From positions 496,001 to 560,000 of the forward strand of contig NC_013744.1 in the NCBI RefSeq assembly GCF_000025325.1: 64,000 nt of DNA. Direction: 5' to 3'. The DNA comes from Haloterrigena turkmenica DSM 5511 (GTDB lineage: Archaea > Halobacteriota > Halobacteria > Halobacteriales > Natrialbaceae). Under the pieces are notes generated by a model. That model saw nothing but the letters and a program-made list of their open reading frames with translations. It was not told the origin of the DNA and made no database searches. Shown here piece by piece: positions 8,813-17,524 of this stretch. The translations under genes and the position numbers were made by a program. The first letter of the stretch is position 1; every line of letters starts with the position of its first letter.

Positions 8813-9472
8813 TTACGGGTTCCCACTCCCGGATTGAAGCAACGCAGCGCGAAGGACTTTGTCCGCTCCCCGACGTACTCGTTCGGAGAGTGCCTGCACT
8901 GAGACGTCGAGTTCAGCGGCGAGTTCGTCGTACTCGACTTCCCGAGGGACTTTGAAGTAGCCGCGCTCGACTGCGAGTGCGAGCGCGTCGTACTGTGCGT
9001 CGGTCAGCCCGAAGTCGTGACCGTTGGGTGGACGCTCGGCGAACGAGGAAACGCGGTTGAGTCGGTACGTAATATCGTGTTCGGCGCAGTACTGGTTGAA
9101 CCGCGCGAGTCCGGAGTGGTCTTCGAACCGGATTCGAAAGAGCCACTCCTCGTCGCTGTGGGCCTCGAGTATCGTTGCATCGGTGTCGATGATCCCGGTA
9201 ATCAGTTGTTCGGCCGGATCTTCCCACACGATCTTGTAGAGTGCCCGATCATCGTACTGATCGAGAACGGAAATCGATTTGACGTTCGAACTCCCGTCCA
9301 TCGCGGCCTCGAACGTATCGAGATCGTTCCCGTAGCCCCAGATATAGGGCATGATCCGTTTTTCGGCGGGCACCACACGTTCGAGTTCGACCGAGAGTCC
9401 GTCGTGTTCGGCGATGATCTGTCCGAGGAGAAATTGATCGGCTTGAATCGAAATTTCGGCGATAATAGTCAT
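8813..9472 (-). CDS. Bat-type (bacterio-opsin activator) HTH transcriptional regulator
   Basis: A 219-residue regulator of the haloarchaeal Bat family. The first ~150 residues are the GAF/HTH-associated ligand-binding-like domain; the last ~55 are HTH_10, with the typical 'LTDAQYDALALAVERGYF...PREV' entry and 'LAAELDVSVQALSERVRRG' recognition helix. It has no PAS or kinase module, so it is a stand-alone one-component regulator. ATG 9472 is chosen: the six extra residues of the longer frame (to 9490) are not typical. It is upstream of the DUF7344-HalOD1 operon. Its signal is unknown. Confidence 0.85.
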   Translation of the reverse strand: MTIIAEISIQADQFLLGQIIAEHDGLSVELERVVPAEKRIMPYIWGYGNDLDTFEAAMDGSSNVKSISVLDQYDDRALYKIVWEDPAEQLITGIIDTDATILEAHSDEEWLFRIRFEDHSGLARFNQYCAEHDITYRLNRVSSFAERPPNGHDFGLTDAQYDALALAVERGYFKVPREVEYDELAAELDVSVQALSERVRRGADKVLRAALLQSGSGNP

Positions 9473-9858
9473 AGGATGGATAGGCGTCAATAGGTAATAG
9501 ACCCTCCCTCACTCGTTCAGAACGATCGACTCGGGTTCGTGCTCGGTCACCTTACTGTTGGACGGTCATGCTCTGGTCGATAATACAGTGAGGCTTGTGC
9601 TGGCGACTGGTTTCGAAAAAGTCCTGACTAGAAGCACAAACAGGGGGGAACTGCACGGTTCTCGTCCTCTGATTCGATCTGATAACTCTAAATACGATGC
9701 CAATCATCTGTTATCATCACTGGATACTGCTGGGCAACAAGAAGCCGAGTATTGCTCCGAAGCTTCAATGGCACATAACAGGCCTGCAGTTCGGTTTTCA
9801 TACTCTATAAACAATACTCTCTAAAGAAGTCGTAACAGGGTCACCGTAGATTAATCGA
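9473..9858. other. Intergenic region upstream of Bat-type gene
   Basis: Nearly 390 bases with lower GC than the neighbours and no recognised gene. It borders the PadR remnant that begins near 9859, so it may be decayed sequence. Confidence 0.4.
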
Positions 9859-10092
9859 AGACGCGACCAGCCGTCTGGACAAGAAGTCAAGGAAGAAATC
9901 GAGATATATTACGAGACCGAGATTAACCACGGCCGGCTCTACCCGAACCTCGACATGCTCGTCGACAACAAACTGGTTGAGAAGGGACAGCTCGATCACC
10001 GGACGAACTACTACGCCATCACCGATGCAGGGATAGCAGAAACCGAGGAGCGGCGGGAATGGGATTTTGACAGATACTCGGAAGTTCGTTAG
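9859..10092 (+). pseudogene. 5'-truncated PadR-family regulator remnant
   Basis: Reading from about 9859 to TAG 10090-10092 gives a clear PadR C-terminal two-thirds: 'PSGQEVKEEIE', 'HGRLYPNLDMLVDNKLVEKG', then 'RTNYYAITDAGIAETEERRE'. In haloarchaeal PadR proteins the first ~20 residues contain the initiating Met and helix 1. Here a TAG stop lies in frame at 9847-9849 and there is no start codon before 'PNLDM'. The wing and end are otherwise intact, so the 5' loss looks recent. It is unlikely to be expressed as a functional protein. Confidence 0.75.
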
Positions 10093-10229
10093 GTCGGTGC
10101 AAGATATACAGCGCTTATGCAGCACGAAGGGAATCTCCGATTCTATTTCCGGGTTGAAATAGACAGAGCTGTCGGTTCCGAAGTGCCATTGACGGAACCG
10201 CTTTACGCGTGGCTCGACTTAGAGCGAGT

Positions 10230-12761
10230 ATGTCGTCATCGGGTTCTTCGGGGGATGTCTATGCTGAAACGCTCGCCGTCTTCGACCAGCGCGACGATCC
10301 CTATGAACCATTCACGACGCCAGAGGTGGCAGACTCGCTCAATACCGCCAGACGAACTGTCTACAAACGCTTGGAGAAGCTGGTGAACCGCGGTGATCTA
10401 AAGACGAAGAAGGTAGGTGCCAACGCCCGGATCTGGTGGAAATCAACAAGCCCGCCCGGAAATCACACACCAAAGAAGGCAAAGCACCAGCGTACCGAGT
10501 TTGAATCTATCGTCGAAAACGTGCTGGAACGAAATACGGATGGATTCTACAGCCTCGACGAAGACCTTCAATTCACGTATGTAAACACCCGAACGGAAGA
10601 GCTACTGGACTTGGAGGAGTCCGCTGTTCTTAGTCAGAACATTCACGATACACCCCTCTTGACTGATGCGTTCGAGGCTGCGCTTCACGAGGCGTCCGAG
10701 ACCCGGGAGCCTGTCATTGTAGAAGACTACTACGCCCCATTCGAGGTGTGGTTCGAGAACGCCATTTACCCATCAGAAACGGGTCTGTCGGTCTACTTCC
10801 GAGATATTTCGGACCGAAAGCGCTTGGAACACGACCTTCAAACGGAGCGAGACCACTTCCGCGTAGTAATCGAAAATTCACCGATCGTTGCATTCCGAAT
10901 GGACTCGGACCTGCGGTACACCTGGCTTTACAACCCGGACCAGGACTTCGAAGATGTAGACGTAACGGGCAAACGCGATGATGAGCTATTACCGCCTGAG
11001 ACGGCAGAAATGCTCATGGCCCCGAAGCGAGCCGCTCTCGAAACGGGCGAGCAGGTCCGAGAGGAACGGACCTACGAGTTACCGAGTGGTGAGGTCACGT
11101 ACGATCTCACGGTTGAACCTGACCGCGACGAAACGGGTGAGATCGACGGCATATCGTGTGTCGCCGTGGATATTACCGACCAAAAGCAGCGCGAACGAGA
11201 TCTCAAACGCTACGAGCGGATTGTCGAGACCGTCCCGGACGGCGTCTACGCCCTGGATTCCGACGACCGGTTCATCCTCATCAATCAGGCGTTCTGTGAG
11301 CTCGTGGGATACGACCGCGAGACGCTGCTGGGCGCTCACTCCACGCTGATCGAGAACCAGGCAGTGAACGATACTGCGAACGCCCTCCAGGCGGAGATCC
11401 AGGCAGGTGAGCGCGATGTCGGCGTGATCGAAGCAAAGTTCGAAACCGCCACCGGTGAGACGGTTCCGGTGGAGAGCCGAATCGCCCCATTCGAGCACGC
11501 CGATGGCCGCGTCGGTCGGTGTGGGGTCGTCCGCGACGTCACCGAGCAGATACGACGAGAAGAGGAACTCACCGCGCTGAACCGCCTCAACTCTGTGTTT
11601 CAGGACGTCACACACGCTATTGTTGAGTCGTCCTCACGTGAGGAGATCGAGCAGACGATCGCAGAGCACCTCACGAACTCCGACTCCTATGAGTACGCCT
11701 GGATAGGCCACCTCGACCGGCACGGCGAAAGAATCCTCCCACAGATCGTCGGTACGAACGATGTCGAGCTCCCCGAGATACCTCTCTCCTCCGCGACCGA
11801 TAATTCGACGAGTTACCCACCGGCCGCTGAAGCAATGCGGACCGGAAGAGTTCAGGTCACAGACGATAGCATCGCCGATCCCGTGCTTAACCAGTGGAAG
11901 CAGTCCCAAGACATCCGCCACCGGGCGGGAATTTCAATTCCGATTGCCTATGAAGAGCGCGTCCACGGCGTCCTAAATGTCTACACGGCGCGAGAGAACG
12001 CATTCGATGAAAACGAACGCCGCATCGTGAGACGAATCAGTGAGGTCGTTGGGCACTCAATCAGTGCAATCGAACGGAAGCGGGCCCTACTGGAAGACCG
12101 CGTCCACGAAATCACGTTCCGATCTCACCGGTTTACAGAGACCCTCACCGATGCTGCTGGTGACGAGTCGTTCACCGTCTCTATCGAGAAGTCCGTTGCG
12201 CTCCCTGACGACCAGAGCATCGCATACTACTCTCTCGATGGGCTTGATCCGGCGGTTTTCATTGACGTCATCGAACAGTACAATCCCGACGGTGAGTACC
12301 ACGTGACCGACGAGGAAGGGTCTCGGGCTCGCGTCGAAGTCCAACAGAGTAACTTGACGCTTGCAGCCGAACTCGCCAAGTACAACAGCTGGATTGCAGA
12401 CGGAACTCTCCAGAACGGGGAGTTTCGACTCAGAGTCCAAGTGCCACAATACGCCCAAGTCCGAGAGGTGAAAGACATCGTTACGGAAGCGTATCCGGAC
12501 GTCGAGGTCCTCGCACAAATTGAAGTCGAGCGAGAAAGTACACGTCTGAGTGATGTCTTTTCTGACCTAGACGACCAATTGACCGAGCGACAGCGGACTG
12601 CGCTGGAAGTAGCGTACTACTCGGGGTATTTCGATTGGCCACGCGCAATTACGGGTGAAGAGTTAGCCGAGCGGTTAGATGTAACTCCAGGCACTGTCTC
12701 CCATCACCTTCGGCACGGAGAACACAAGTTACTGTCCGCATTTTTTGACCTCGCAGAGTAG
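10230..12761 (+). CDS. Multi-PAS/GAF sensor-regulator with N-terminal HTH and C-terminal Bat HTH_10
   Basis: An 843-residue cytoplasmic one-component sensor. In order: a winged helix (about 8-70, ending 'GANARIWWKS'), three PAS domains (about 85-180, 195-310, 320-430; the third has 'ETVPDGVYALDSDDRFILIN'), a GAF domain (about 440-600, 'YAWIGHLDRHGE'), the Bat-associated domain (about 610-770) and HTH_10 (about 785-840, 'LTERQRTALEVAYYSGYFDWP'). There is no histidine kinase, so signal probably passes straight to DNA binding. ATG 10230 is preferred to 10209, whose extra residues do not fit. A DUF7344-type gene starts 65 bp downstream. The ligand (light, redox or oxygen in relatives) is unknown. 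Confidence 0.9.
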   Translation: MSSSGSSGDVYAETLAVFDQRDDPYEPFTTPEVADSLNTARRTVYKRLEKLVNRGDLKTKKVGANARIWWKSTSPPGNHTPKKAKHQRTEFESIVENVLERNTDGFYSLDEDLQFTYVNTRTEELLDLEESAVLSQNIHDTPLLTDAFEAALHEASETREPVIVEDYYAPFEVWFENAIYPSETGLSVYFRDISDRKRLEHDLQTERDHFRVVIENSPIVAFRMDSDLRYTWLYNPDQDFEDVDVTGKRDDELLPPETAEMLMAPKRAALETGEQVREERTYELPSGEVTYDLTVEPDRDETGEIDGISCVAVDITDQKQRERDLKRYERIVETVPDGVYALDSDDRFILINQAFCELVGYDRETLLGAHSTLIENQAVNDTANALQAEIQAGERDVGVIEAKFETATGETVPVESRIAPFEHADGRVGRCGVVRDVTEQIRREEELTALNRLNSVFQDVTHAIVESSSREEIEQTIAEHLTNSDSYEYAWIGHLDRHGERILPQIVGTNDVELPEIPLSSATDNSTSYPPAAEAMRTGRVQVTDDSIADPVLNQWKQSQDIRHRAGISIPIAYEERVHGVLNVYTARENAFDENERRIVRRISEVVGHSISAIERKRALLEDRVHEITFRSHRFTETLTDAAGDESFTVSIEKSVALPDDQSIAYYSLDGLDPAVFIDVIEQYNPDGEYHVTDEEGSRARVEVQQSNLTLAAELAKYNSWIADGTLQNGEFRLRVQVPQYAQVREVKDIVTEAYPDVEVLAQIEVERESTRLSDVFSDLDDQLTERQRTALEVAYYSGYFDWPRAITGEELAERLDVTPGTVSHHLRHGEHKLLSAFFDLAE

Positions 12762-12826
12762 TCCAGATACGACTCAAACCCTTTTGAAGACCCTCTTAAG
12801 ATGGTGGCGTTACTTAGAATCGTGTA

Positions 12827-13186
12827 ATGGAGGAGATTGCCGACGACTTCAACACGGTTCTTGACCTCTGCCAAGACCGGTACCGCCGAATCGTTCTCGC
12901 AGTGCTCGTAGAAGAGCAACGCTTGTTAACGGTGAACGACCTCACGAAGACGGTACTCAAACACAATCACCAGACGTCAATTATTGAGGGTTGTATAGGG
13001 AGACTGACGAAGATCCAGCTCTCGCTGCTTCACACACACATTCCGAAGTTAGAAATGGAAGGGGTCATCGAATACGACCGAGAGCGCCAGAAGGTAAAAC
13101 CGACGGAACAGCTCGACCAGCTACAACCGTACCTGTCTGCGATTATTAATCTCGATCCCGGTCTTGAAGAACCAGTTGGGCTGTGA
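12827..13186 (+). CDS. DUF7344-type small winged-helix protein
   Basis: A 119-residue protein with the same plan as the DUF7344 gene at 8324: an N-terminal 'CQDRYRRIVLAVLVEEQ' helix, then 'LLHTHIPKLEMEGVIEYDRERQKV' near residues 66-90, which corresponds to 'VHLPMLSESGVVEWD' there. The fold prediction is a winged helix. It follows the PAS/GAF/Bat sensor in the same direction with 65 bp between, so it may be co-transcribed or respond to the sensor. Its GC content looks slightly lower than the upstream gene's. Molecular role unknown. Confidence 0.75.
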   Translation: MEEIADDFNTVLDLCQDRYRRIVLAVLVEEQRLLTVNDLTKTVLKHNHQTSIIEGCIGRLTKIQLSLLHTHIPKLEMEGVIEYDRERQKVKPTEQLDQLQPYLSAIINLDPGLEEPVGL

Positions 13187-13670
13187 TTTCGTGCGTGCTC
13201 CGCTCCATCACATTGTGATGCGTCTATGGTTTCCTCGCCGTCAAAACGGGGGTGATGAATAGTACGCATATCTACTGATCGACTAACTCAGCGCAGATCG
13301 ATTGAGACAAACGAAGTCAATCTGCTCAATCCCCCCTCTATATTCAGCACCGGGCTTTGGCAACTTGCAGATAGATTGGTAGCCCCTCCAGTAACGCTTT
13401 CGCCTATACTGATTATCTCACCCCTCGGAGCCAGGCGCTACTCTGGCTGCTGAATATGCGCTCTGTATTCAGCAGGCCGATCTTGACAGAGATTGATTAG
13501 AAGGCTCAGTCATTGCTGAATAGAAGCGCGTGTCTGCCGGAAACAAAAAGAGGAGCATATATCGGTGTAGAAACGTAGAATTCCTTCGACCGGGGACGAC
13601 AGCTCTCCATACCGGCGAGATAAAACGACTCACTGCTAGTTTATCTCGTTGTAAGCCGTCTATTCGTGTG
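13187..13670. other. Gene-free region with clustered TGCTGAATA repeats
   Basis: About 480 bases of AT-richer DNA with no supported gene. It carries four copies of the 9-mer TGCTGAATA/TATTCAGCA (13341, 13448, 13466, 13514), two of which form a hairpin. The pattern suggests remains of mobile-element ends, but no transposase fragment is visible. Confidence 0.5.
13447..13475. repeat. Perfect inverted repeat, 10-bp arms
   Basis: CTGCTGAATA (13447-13456) and TATTCAGCAG (13466-13475) are exact reverse complements with a 9-base loop. Two more copies of the core lie at 13341-13349 and 13514-13522 in opposite orientations. This could be a terminator hairpin, a pair of IS ends, or a protein-binding array. 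A T-run after the hairpin, expected of a terminator, is absent. Confidence 0.6.
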
Positions 13671-14162
13671 ATGAGTTCGCAAACCACACCCAGTGATAAG
13701 TACGACGTCGATCTCGGTGAACTGGGCGCGAAACTGGAGATCGCTCGGACTGAAAACGAGGCGGACGTCGCCATCGTCGAACATACACTTCCGCCGCACA
13801 CGCTCGCCGCCCCACTGCACCGACACAGCCGGGAGGACGAGATCTCTTACGTACTGGAGGGAGAGATGACCGTGCTCGCTGGCGACGAAATCTGGACCGT
13901 CCCTGCGGACGAGGCTACCGTCAAGGGCCGGAACGTCTGGCACACCTTCTGGAACGCGAGCGACGAACCACTCCGGTTCCTCGAGATCATCGCACCGGGC
14001 GAGTTCTCGGAGTTCTTTATGGAGATCTCACAGGTTTACCCGGTCGACCCCGCCGACGAGGAGGCGCTCGCTCGCTTCGAGGAAATCTGCGAGCGGTACG
14101 GCTTCGAGGCCGACCTCGAGAGCGTTCCGAAGCTCTGCGAGGAGCACGGTCTCCAGATATAA
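13671..14162 (+). CDS. Cupin-domain protein
   Basis: A 163-residue single-domain cupin. Motif 1 is 'PLHRHSREDEISYVLEGEM' (residues about 43-61), supplying two His and one Glu metal ligands, and motif 2 carries His in 'NVWHTFWNAS' near 91-100. All the usual ligands are present, so it probably binds a divalent metal. The C-terminal ~45 residues form an acidic helical extension. ATG 13671 is chosen because the longer open frame upstream is non-coding in character. It is monocistronic. The reaction (dioxygenase, isomerase or sensor) is unknown. Confidence 0.85.
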   Translation: MSSQTTPSDKYDVDLGELGAKLEIARTENEADVAIVEHTLPPHTLAAPLHRHSREDEISYVLEGEMTVLAGDEIWTVPADEATVKGRNVWHTFWNASDEPLRFLEIIAPGEFSEFFMEISQVYPVDPADEEALARFEEICERYGFEADLESVPKLCEEHGLQI

Positions 14163-14225
14163 GAGGACCATCGACCGGTCGACTTCAAGGACTCTTGCTG
14201 TATCGAGCCTCTGTAGTCAACCACA

Positions 14226-14340
14226 ACGACCATCGAGGAAAACGAGCGTCTCGTCCGTGAGCAGTTTGACCGAGTCAGGAAGTAGGACGTGTTCGACACA
14301 GACCACCTCACTGACGAGCATCACGAACTGGAAAGACCGA
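14226..14340 (+). pseudogene. Possible remnants of two adjacent genes (junction only)
   Basis: Codons 14226-14285 read as a plausible protein end ('ENERLVREQFDRVRK' then TAG). Directly after, a GTG at 14289 opens 'FDTDHLTDEHHELERP', which resembles the start of haloarchaeal acyl-CoA dehydrogenases. Both runs stop resembling protein within about 20 codons. I read this as scraps of a former operon junction. Weak evidence. Confidence 0.25.
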
Positions 14341-14413
14341 GTCGACAGACAACGCATTCATTCTCGTCGTGGACCGACCAAGATAGTCGAAAATTCATCG
14401 GTCTGGTGTGCGA

Positions 14414-15496
14414 CTACGGCTTCGCTTCGAAGACCAGACTGGTCGGTGTCTCAGCCGCACGGCGGAAGCGTGTAAACCCACCTTCGGTGATAACTTCACG
14501 GGTGCGTTCCTCCCCTGCTTGTGCGCCGAGACCGTAGCCGACATCCTGACTGAGCGAGTTCGGCGTACAGGCCACCGTCGAGATCGAGTACGCGAGGCGA
14601 CCAAACGGGGTAAGGTTGTCTTCGACCCGGTCCTCCGCATAGGGTTCGACAATCATCCACGCCCCGTCGTCGGAGAGCGTCTCTCGGACGTGAGCTGCCA
14701 CACCGACGGGATCGCCCATATCGTGGAAGCAGTTGAACATCGTGACGAGGTCGTAGTCGGTTCCGTCGTACTCCCTTGCGGTCGCCACCTCGAAGTCAAC
14801 ACGGTCGGCAACGCCCGCCGTTTCCGCCCGCTCGCGCGCCACCGCGATCGATTCTTCGTGGTAATCGATGCCGACGACCGTCGATTTGGGGTACGCCTCG
14901 GCCATGCGGATCGTCGGTGCGCCGTGGCCACAACCCACGTCGGCGATCTGTCCGCCGGCTTGCAACGTCTCATCGACCCCGTCGAGCGCCGCGATCCAGT
15001 CGAGCAGAAAGGCCCCGTAGGATGGTCCGAAGAAACGTTCAGTGCCGTGAAACACGTCTTCGTCGTGTTCGTGCCACCCGATGCCCTCGCCCGTTCGAAA
15101 TGCTTCGCAGAGCTCGGGTTCGACTTTAGATGCTGACGTGACCAGTTGAAACGCGCCCGGCATGAACACTGGGCTCTCCTCGTTGGCTAAGACGTACGCC
15201 TGCTCGGGGGAGAGCTCGTAGCGGTCGGTCTCGGGGTCGTAGGTCACGTACCCGCCGGCAGCCTGCGCACGCAACCACTCACGGACGTAGCGTTCCGCGG
15301 TATCTGTTTCCTCGGCGACCTCGTCGGACGTGAGCGGCCCTGCCTCGTCCAGCGCCGTGTAAAGGCCGAGTTCGTCGCCGATGACGGCCAGCGCGGCGTG
15401 GACCGTCGCGCCGAGGTCGACGAGTGACGTTTCCACGAGCTCGTTCAGTTTCTGTTCGTCGATCGGGTCCGCGTCCTCTCGAGTGTCTGTGGTCAT
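14414..15496 (-). CDS. SAM-dependent methyltransferase with N-terminal winged helix (Rv2258c type)
   Basis: A 360-residue class I methyltransferase. Residues about 20-110 form a winged-helix dimerisation domain ('LTSDEVAEETDTAERYVREWLRA' lies in it). The catalytic Rossmann core follows, with SAM motif I 'IADVGCGHGAPTIRMAEAYP' near residues 186-205 and an acidic motif II ending 'VVGIDYHEES'. This matches the Rv2258c-like family, whose substrates are mostly unknown. The DUF1059 gene ends 10 bp before its start codon on the same strand, so the two are probably co-transcribed. Confidence 0.88.
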   Translation of the reverse strand: MTTDTREDADPIDEQKLNELVETSLVDLGATVHAALAVIGDELGLYTALDEAGPLTSDEVAEETDTAERYVREWLRAQAAGGYVTYDPETDRYELSPEQAYVLANEESPVFMPGAFQLVTSASKVEPELCEAFRTGEGIGWHEHDEDVFHGTERFFGPSYGAFLLDWIAALDGVDETLQAGGQIADVGCGHGAPTIRMAEAYPKSTVVGIDYHEESIAVARERAETAGVADRVDFEVATAREYDGTDYDLVTMFNCFHDMGDPVGVAAHVRETLSDDGAWMIVEPYAEDRVEDNLTPFGRLAYSISTVACTPNSLSQDVGYGLGAQAGEERTREVITEGGFTRFRRAAETPTSLVFEAKP

Positions 15497-15506
15497 AGTT
15501 TCGTTG

Positions 15507-15701
15507 CTACACGAGTTGTAGCCGTTTACGCCGGAGTTCGTCGTCCGTGCAGTCCTTCCTGTGAACGTCGCGCATGTGGATTTTCAGCAATTCGATTGCT
15601 TCGTCTTCGTTTTCCGATCGAATAACGAACCGGCAATCGGCGGCAGTTGCTTCACAATCGTGCCTCTGTGCTTGTGCCATCTCTGTTGATCCCCGCGACA
15701 T
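15507..15701 (-). CDS. DUF1059 small protein
   Basis: A 64-residue protein (57 if ATG 15680 is used) matching DUF1059. 'HDCEATAADCRFVIRSENEDE' spans the conserved Cys pair (two residues beyond a run break are not quoted), followed by 'LLKIHMRDVHRKDC' with two His, so a small metal site is plausible. An AT-rich promoter stretch at 15721-15746 better fits a leaderless start at 15701. It is the first gene of a likely operon with the methyltransferase at 14414-15496. Function unknown. Confidence 0.75.
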   Translation of the reverse strand: MSRGSTEMAQAQRHDCEATAADCRFVIRSENEDEAIELLKIHMRDVHRKDCTDDELRRKRLQLV

Positions 15702-15720
15702 CTTCGACGGCTATCGAGAT

Positions 15721-15746
15721 AAAAATAACTATAAATAATTATATTG
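15721..15746 (-). promoter_or_regulatory. AT-rich promoter region of the DUF1059-methyltransferase operon
   Basis: A 26-base stretch of nearly pure A/T, including ATAAATAATTATATT at 15731-15745, lies 20-45 nt upstream of the ATG at 15701. It fits an archaeal TATA box. No other open promoter is visible before 15971. Confidence 0.5.
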
Positions 15747-15971
15747 CGGAGGGATTCTAACTTACAGTACCTACTCTCCGTGTCATCCGATATCCGGTAG
15801 TTTGTATCGGCAGAATCTAGCCAACGCTGTCAGAAGTGGATGCTGTATACAGGGCACGCATCTAGAAGACTACTAATAAAGAATGGTCTCCAGGACGAGG
15901 TGTTTATGACCGTAGTATTTCCGATGAGCTACCACTAACCGGTGCTATTCCCCGGTCAGCAGCAAGCGAGT

Positions 15972-17321
15972 TTAGTTGGCCGGTTTGAACACGCGCCATA
16001 TATGACTCGGACGCAGTAGCGTGGTCGGTGGTTGTTCCATCGTCAGTACCCGAAAGAACGCACTGGAGAGCATGCTATCGGTGTGTGCTTTCCGAGTCAA
16101 TCGGGAGAGATACCATCTGATGATGTCCGTGCCGCGTGGTTTGGGGCCGGTTGTTTGTGGAAACGCGAAGTCACCGCCTGCCGCCAACATCCAGGCCATG
16201 TCGATTACCTCTTCGGCGTGATCGAAAAACCGAAGCGCGAGACCTTCACGGTCGCCCGTCGCTAGGGTCTGGTGGAGCACGAGCGCTTCCAGAGCCGCCA
16301 CCGACATGCCCTGGCCGTAGATGGGATTGAAGCTCGCGATCGCGTCACCGATGACGATCAATCCATCGGGGAACTGGTCGAGATCCCCGTAGTGGTACCG
16401 CCTATTGGTCGGGAACGGGTACTGCTCAATGTCCGCAGAGACCTGTCGATGGTCGTCGAAGAGGTGCTTTACTTCAGGGGTCAAAAGGCTCGCTGCGAAT
16501 TCTCCGAATCCAGCAGCGTCCGTTGGGGGATGGTCACCGTGGACGCCGTGTACGCTCACCACCCAGCGGTTTCCTTCGACGGGCGCAGCCATGCCACCGC
16601 GCGTGTGCGGCGCAGACGGTGGCACGAGAAACGTGCGAAGGTCGTCGGCAGGTCGCTCGATAAAGGTAGTGCTGTAGGCCACGTCGATGTGTACCTCTTC
16701 GACTTCCGGTGGTGTGTAGCCGTGGTTTTCGAGCCACGTCGGCGTGCGACTCGTCCGCCCAGTGGCATCCACGACCAGATCGGCGGCGATTTCCTCTCGC
16801 TCATCATCTTCACGGATGACCGCGCCTTCCACGGCCGTCGCTGTGTCGTCGATTAGGTAATCGATGACCTGGCAGTCCGAGCGAATGTGGACGCCATCGA
16901 GATCGGAAACGCGCTGTCGCGCGATCTGCTCGATCAACGGCCGCGTTGCGGAGCACGTCTCCATTGGTGTTAGACCGTGAGCAAGGAATCCTCCCTCGCT
17001 GTAGAAGTTCACATCGCTGGCGAAATCGACGACGACGCCTCCAGCCGAGACGAGATCGTCGCCGTACCCTGGAAACAGGTCTTCCAACGTGGCCCGTCCG
17101 GCTTCGAGCAGCGCGTGGGGATGTGCACCTTGCGGCACTCCTCGGCGTACGACTGGCTCGGTGGGTAGTTTATCTCGTTCGATGATCGTCACGTCGGTAA
17201 ACCTATCAGCTAAAATGCGGGCTGCGAGCAGGCCGGCCATACTCGCTCCACTCACCACTGCTTTCCCGCTTCTCTCAGCCGGTTGGTGGCCGTTGTATCG
17301 TGGAACAGTTGTTAATGTCAT
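15972..17321 (-). CDS. FAD-dependent oxidoreductase (geranylgeranyl-reductase / aromatic hydroxylase superfamily)
   Basis: A 449-residue flavoprotein. The FAD dinucleotide fold is at about residues 20-50 ('VSGASMAGLLAARIL', then acidic 'TIIERDKLP'); the DG-type motif is 'ADLVVDATGRTSRTP' near 190; the second FAD motif is 'GDAIASFNPIYGQGMS' near 322-337. Together these place it in the group-A flavoprotein monooxygenase/geranylgeranyl-reductase superfamily. It has no membrane segments. The likely reaction is hydroxylation or hydrogenation of a hydrophobic substrate. It is not in an operon. Confidence 0.85.
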   Translation of the reverse strand: MTLTTVPRYNGHQPAERSGKAVVSGASMAGLLAARILADRFTDVTIIERDKLPTEPVVRRGVPQGAHPHALLEAGRATLEDLFPGYGDDLVSAGGVVVDFASDVNFYSEGGFLAHGLTPMETCSATRPLIEQIARQRVSDLDGVHIRSDCQVIDYLIDDTATAVEGAVIREDDEREEIAADLVVDATGRTSRTPTWLENHGYTPPEVEEVHIDVAYSTTFIERPADDLRTFLVPPSAPHTRGGMAAPVEGNRWVVSVHGVHGDHPPTDAAGFGEFAASLLTPEVKHLFDDHRQVSADIEQYPFPTNRRYHYGDLDQFPDGLIVIGDAIASFNPIYGQGMSVAALEALVLHQTLATGDREGLALRFFDHAEEVIDMAWMLAAGGDFAFPQTTGPKPRGTDIIRWYLSRLTRKAHTDSMLSSAFFRVLTMEQPPTTLLRPSHIWRVFKPAN

Positions 17322-17524
17322 GATGCTCGCTCCCCTATCCGTTGACCTTCGTGGCCAAGAGTGTTAATTGTTACCACATGTATTCAGTGGCGCGTTCGTA
17401 TCCACTGATATTCTTCGCGATAGTCTCGAGCGAGGCGACCGAAACCGATCATATCGTAGCGTCCTCTCGAACAGTTCGATATCCGCCCGGATAGCTGTAA
17501 GTGCGTACCGATCGAACGTGCCGT

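Noticed and set aside
13447-13475. Hairpin as intrinsic transcription terminator
   Set aside because: No T-run follows on either strand, and copies of the arm occur elsewhere nearby, so a repeat element is more likely.
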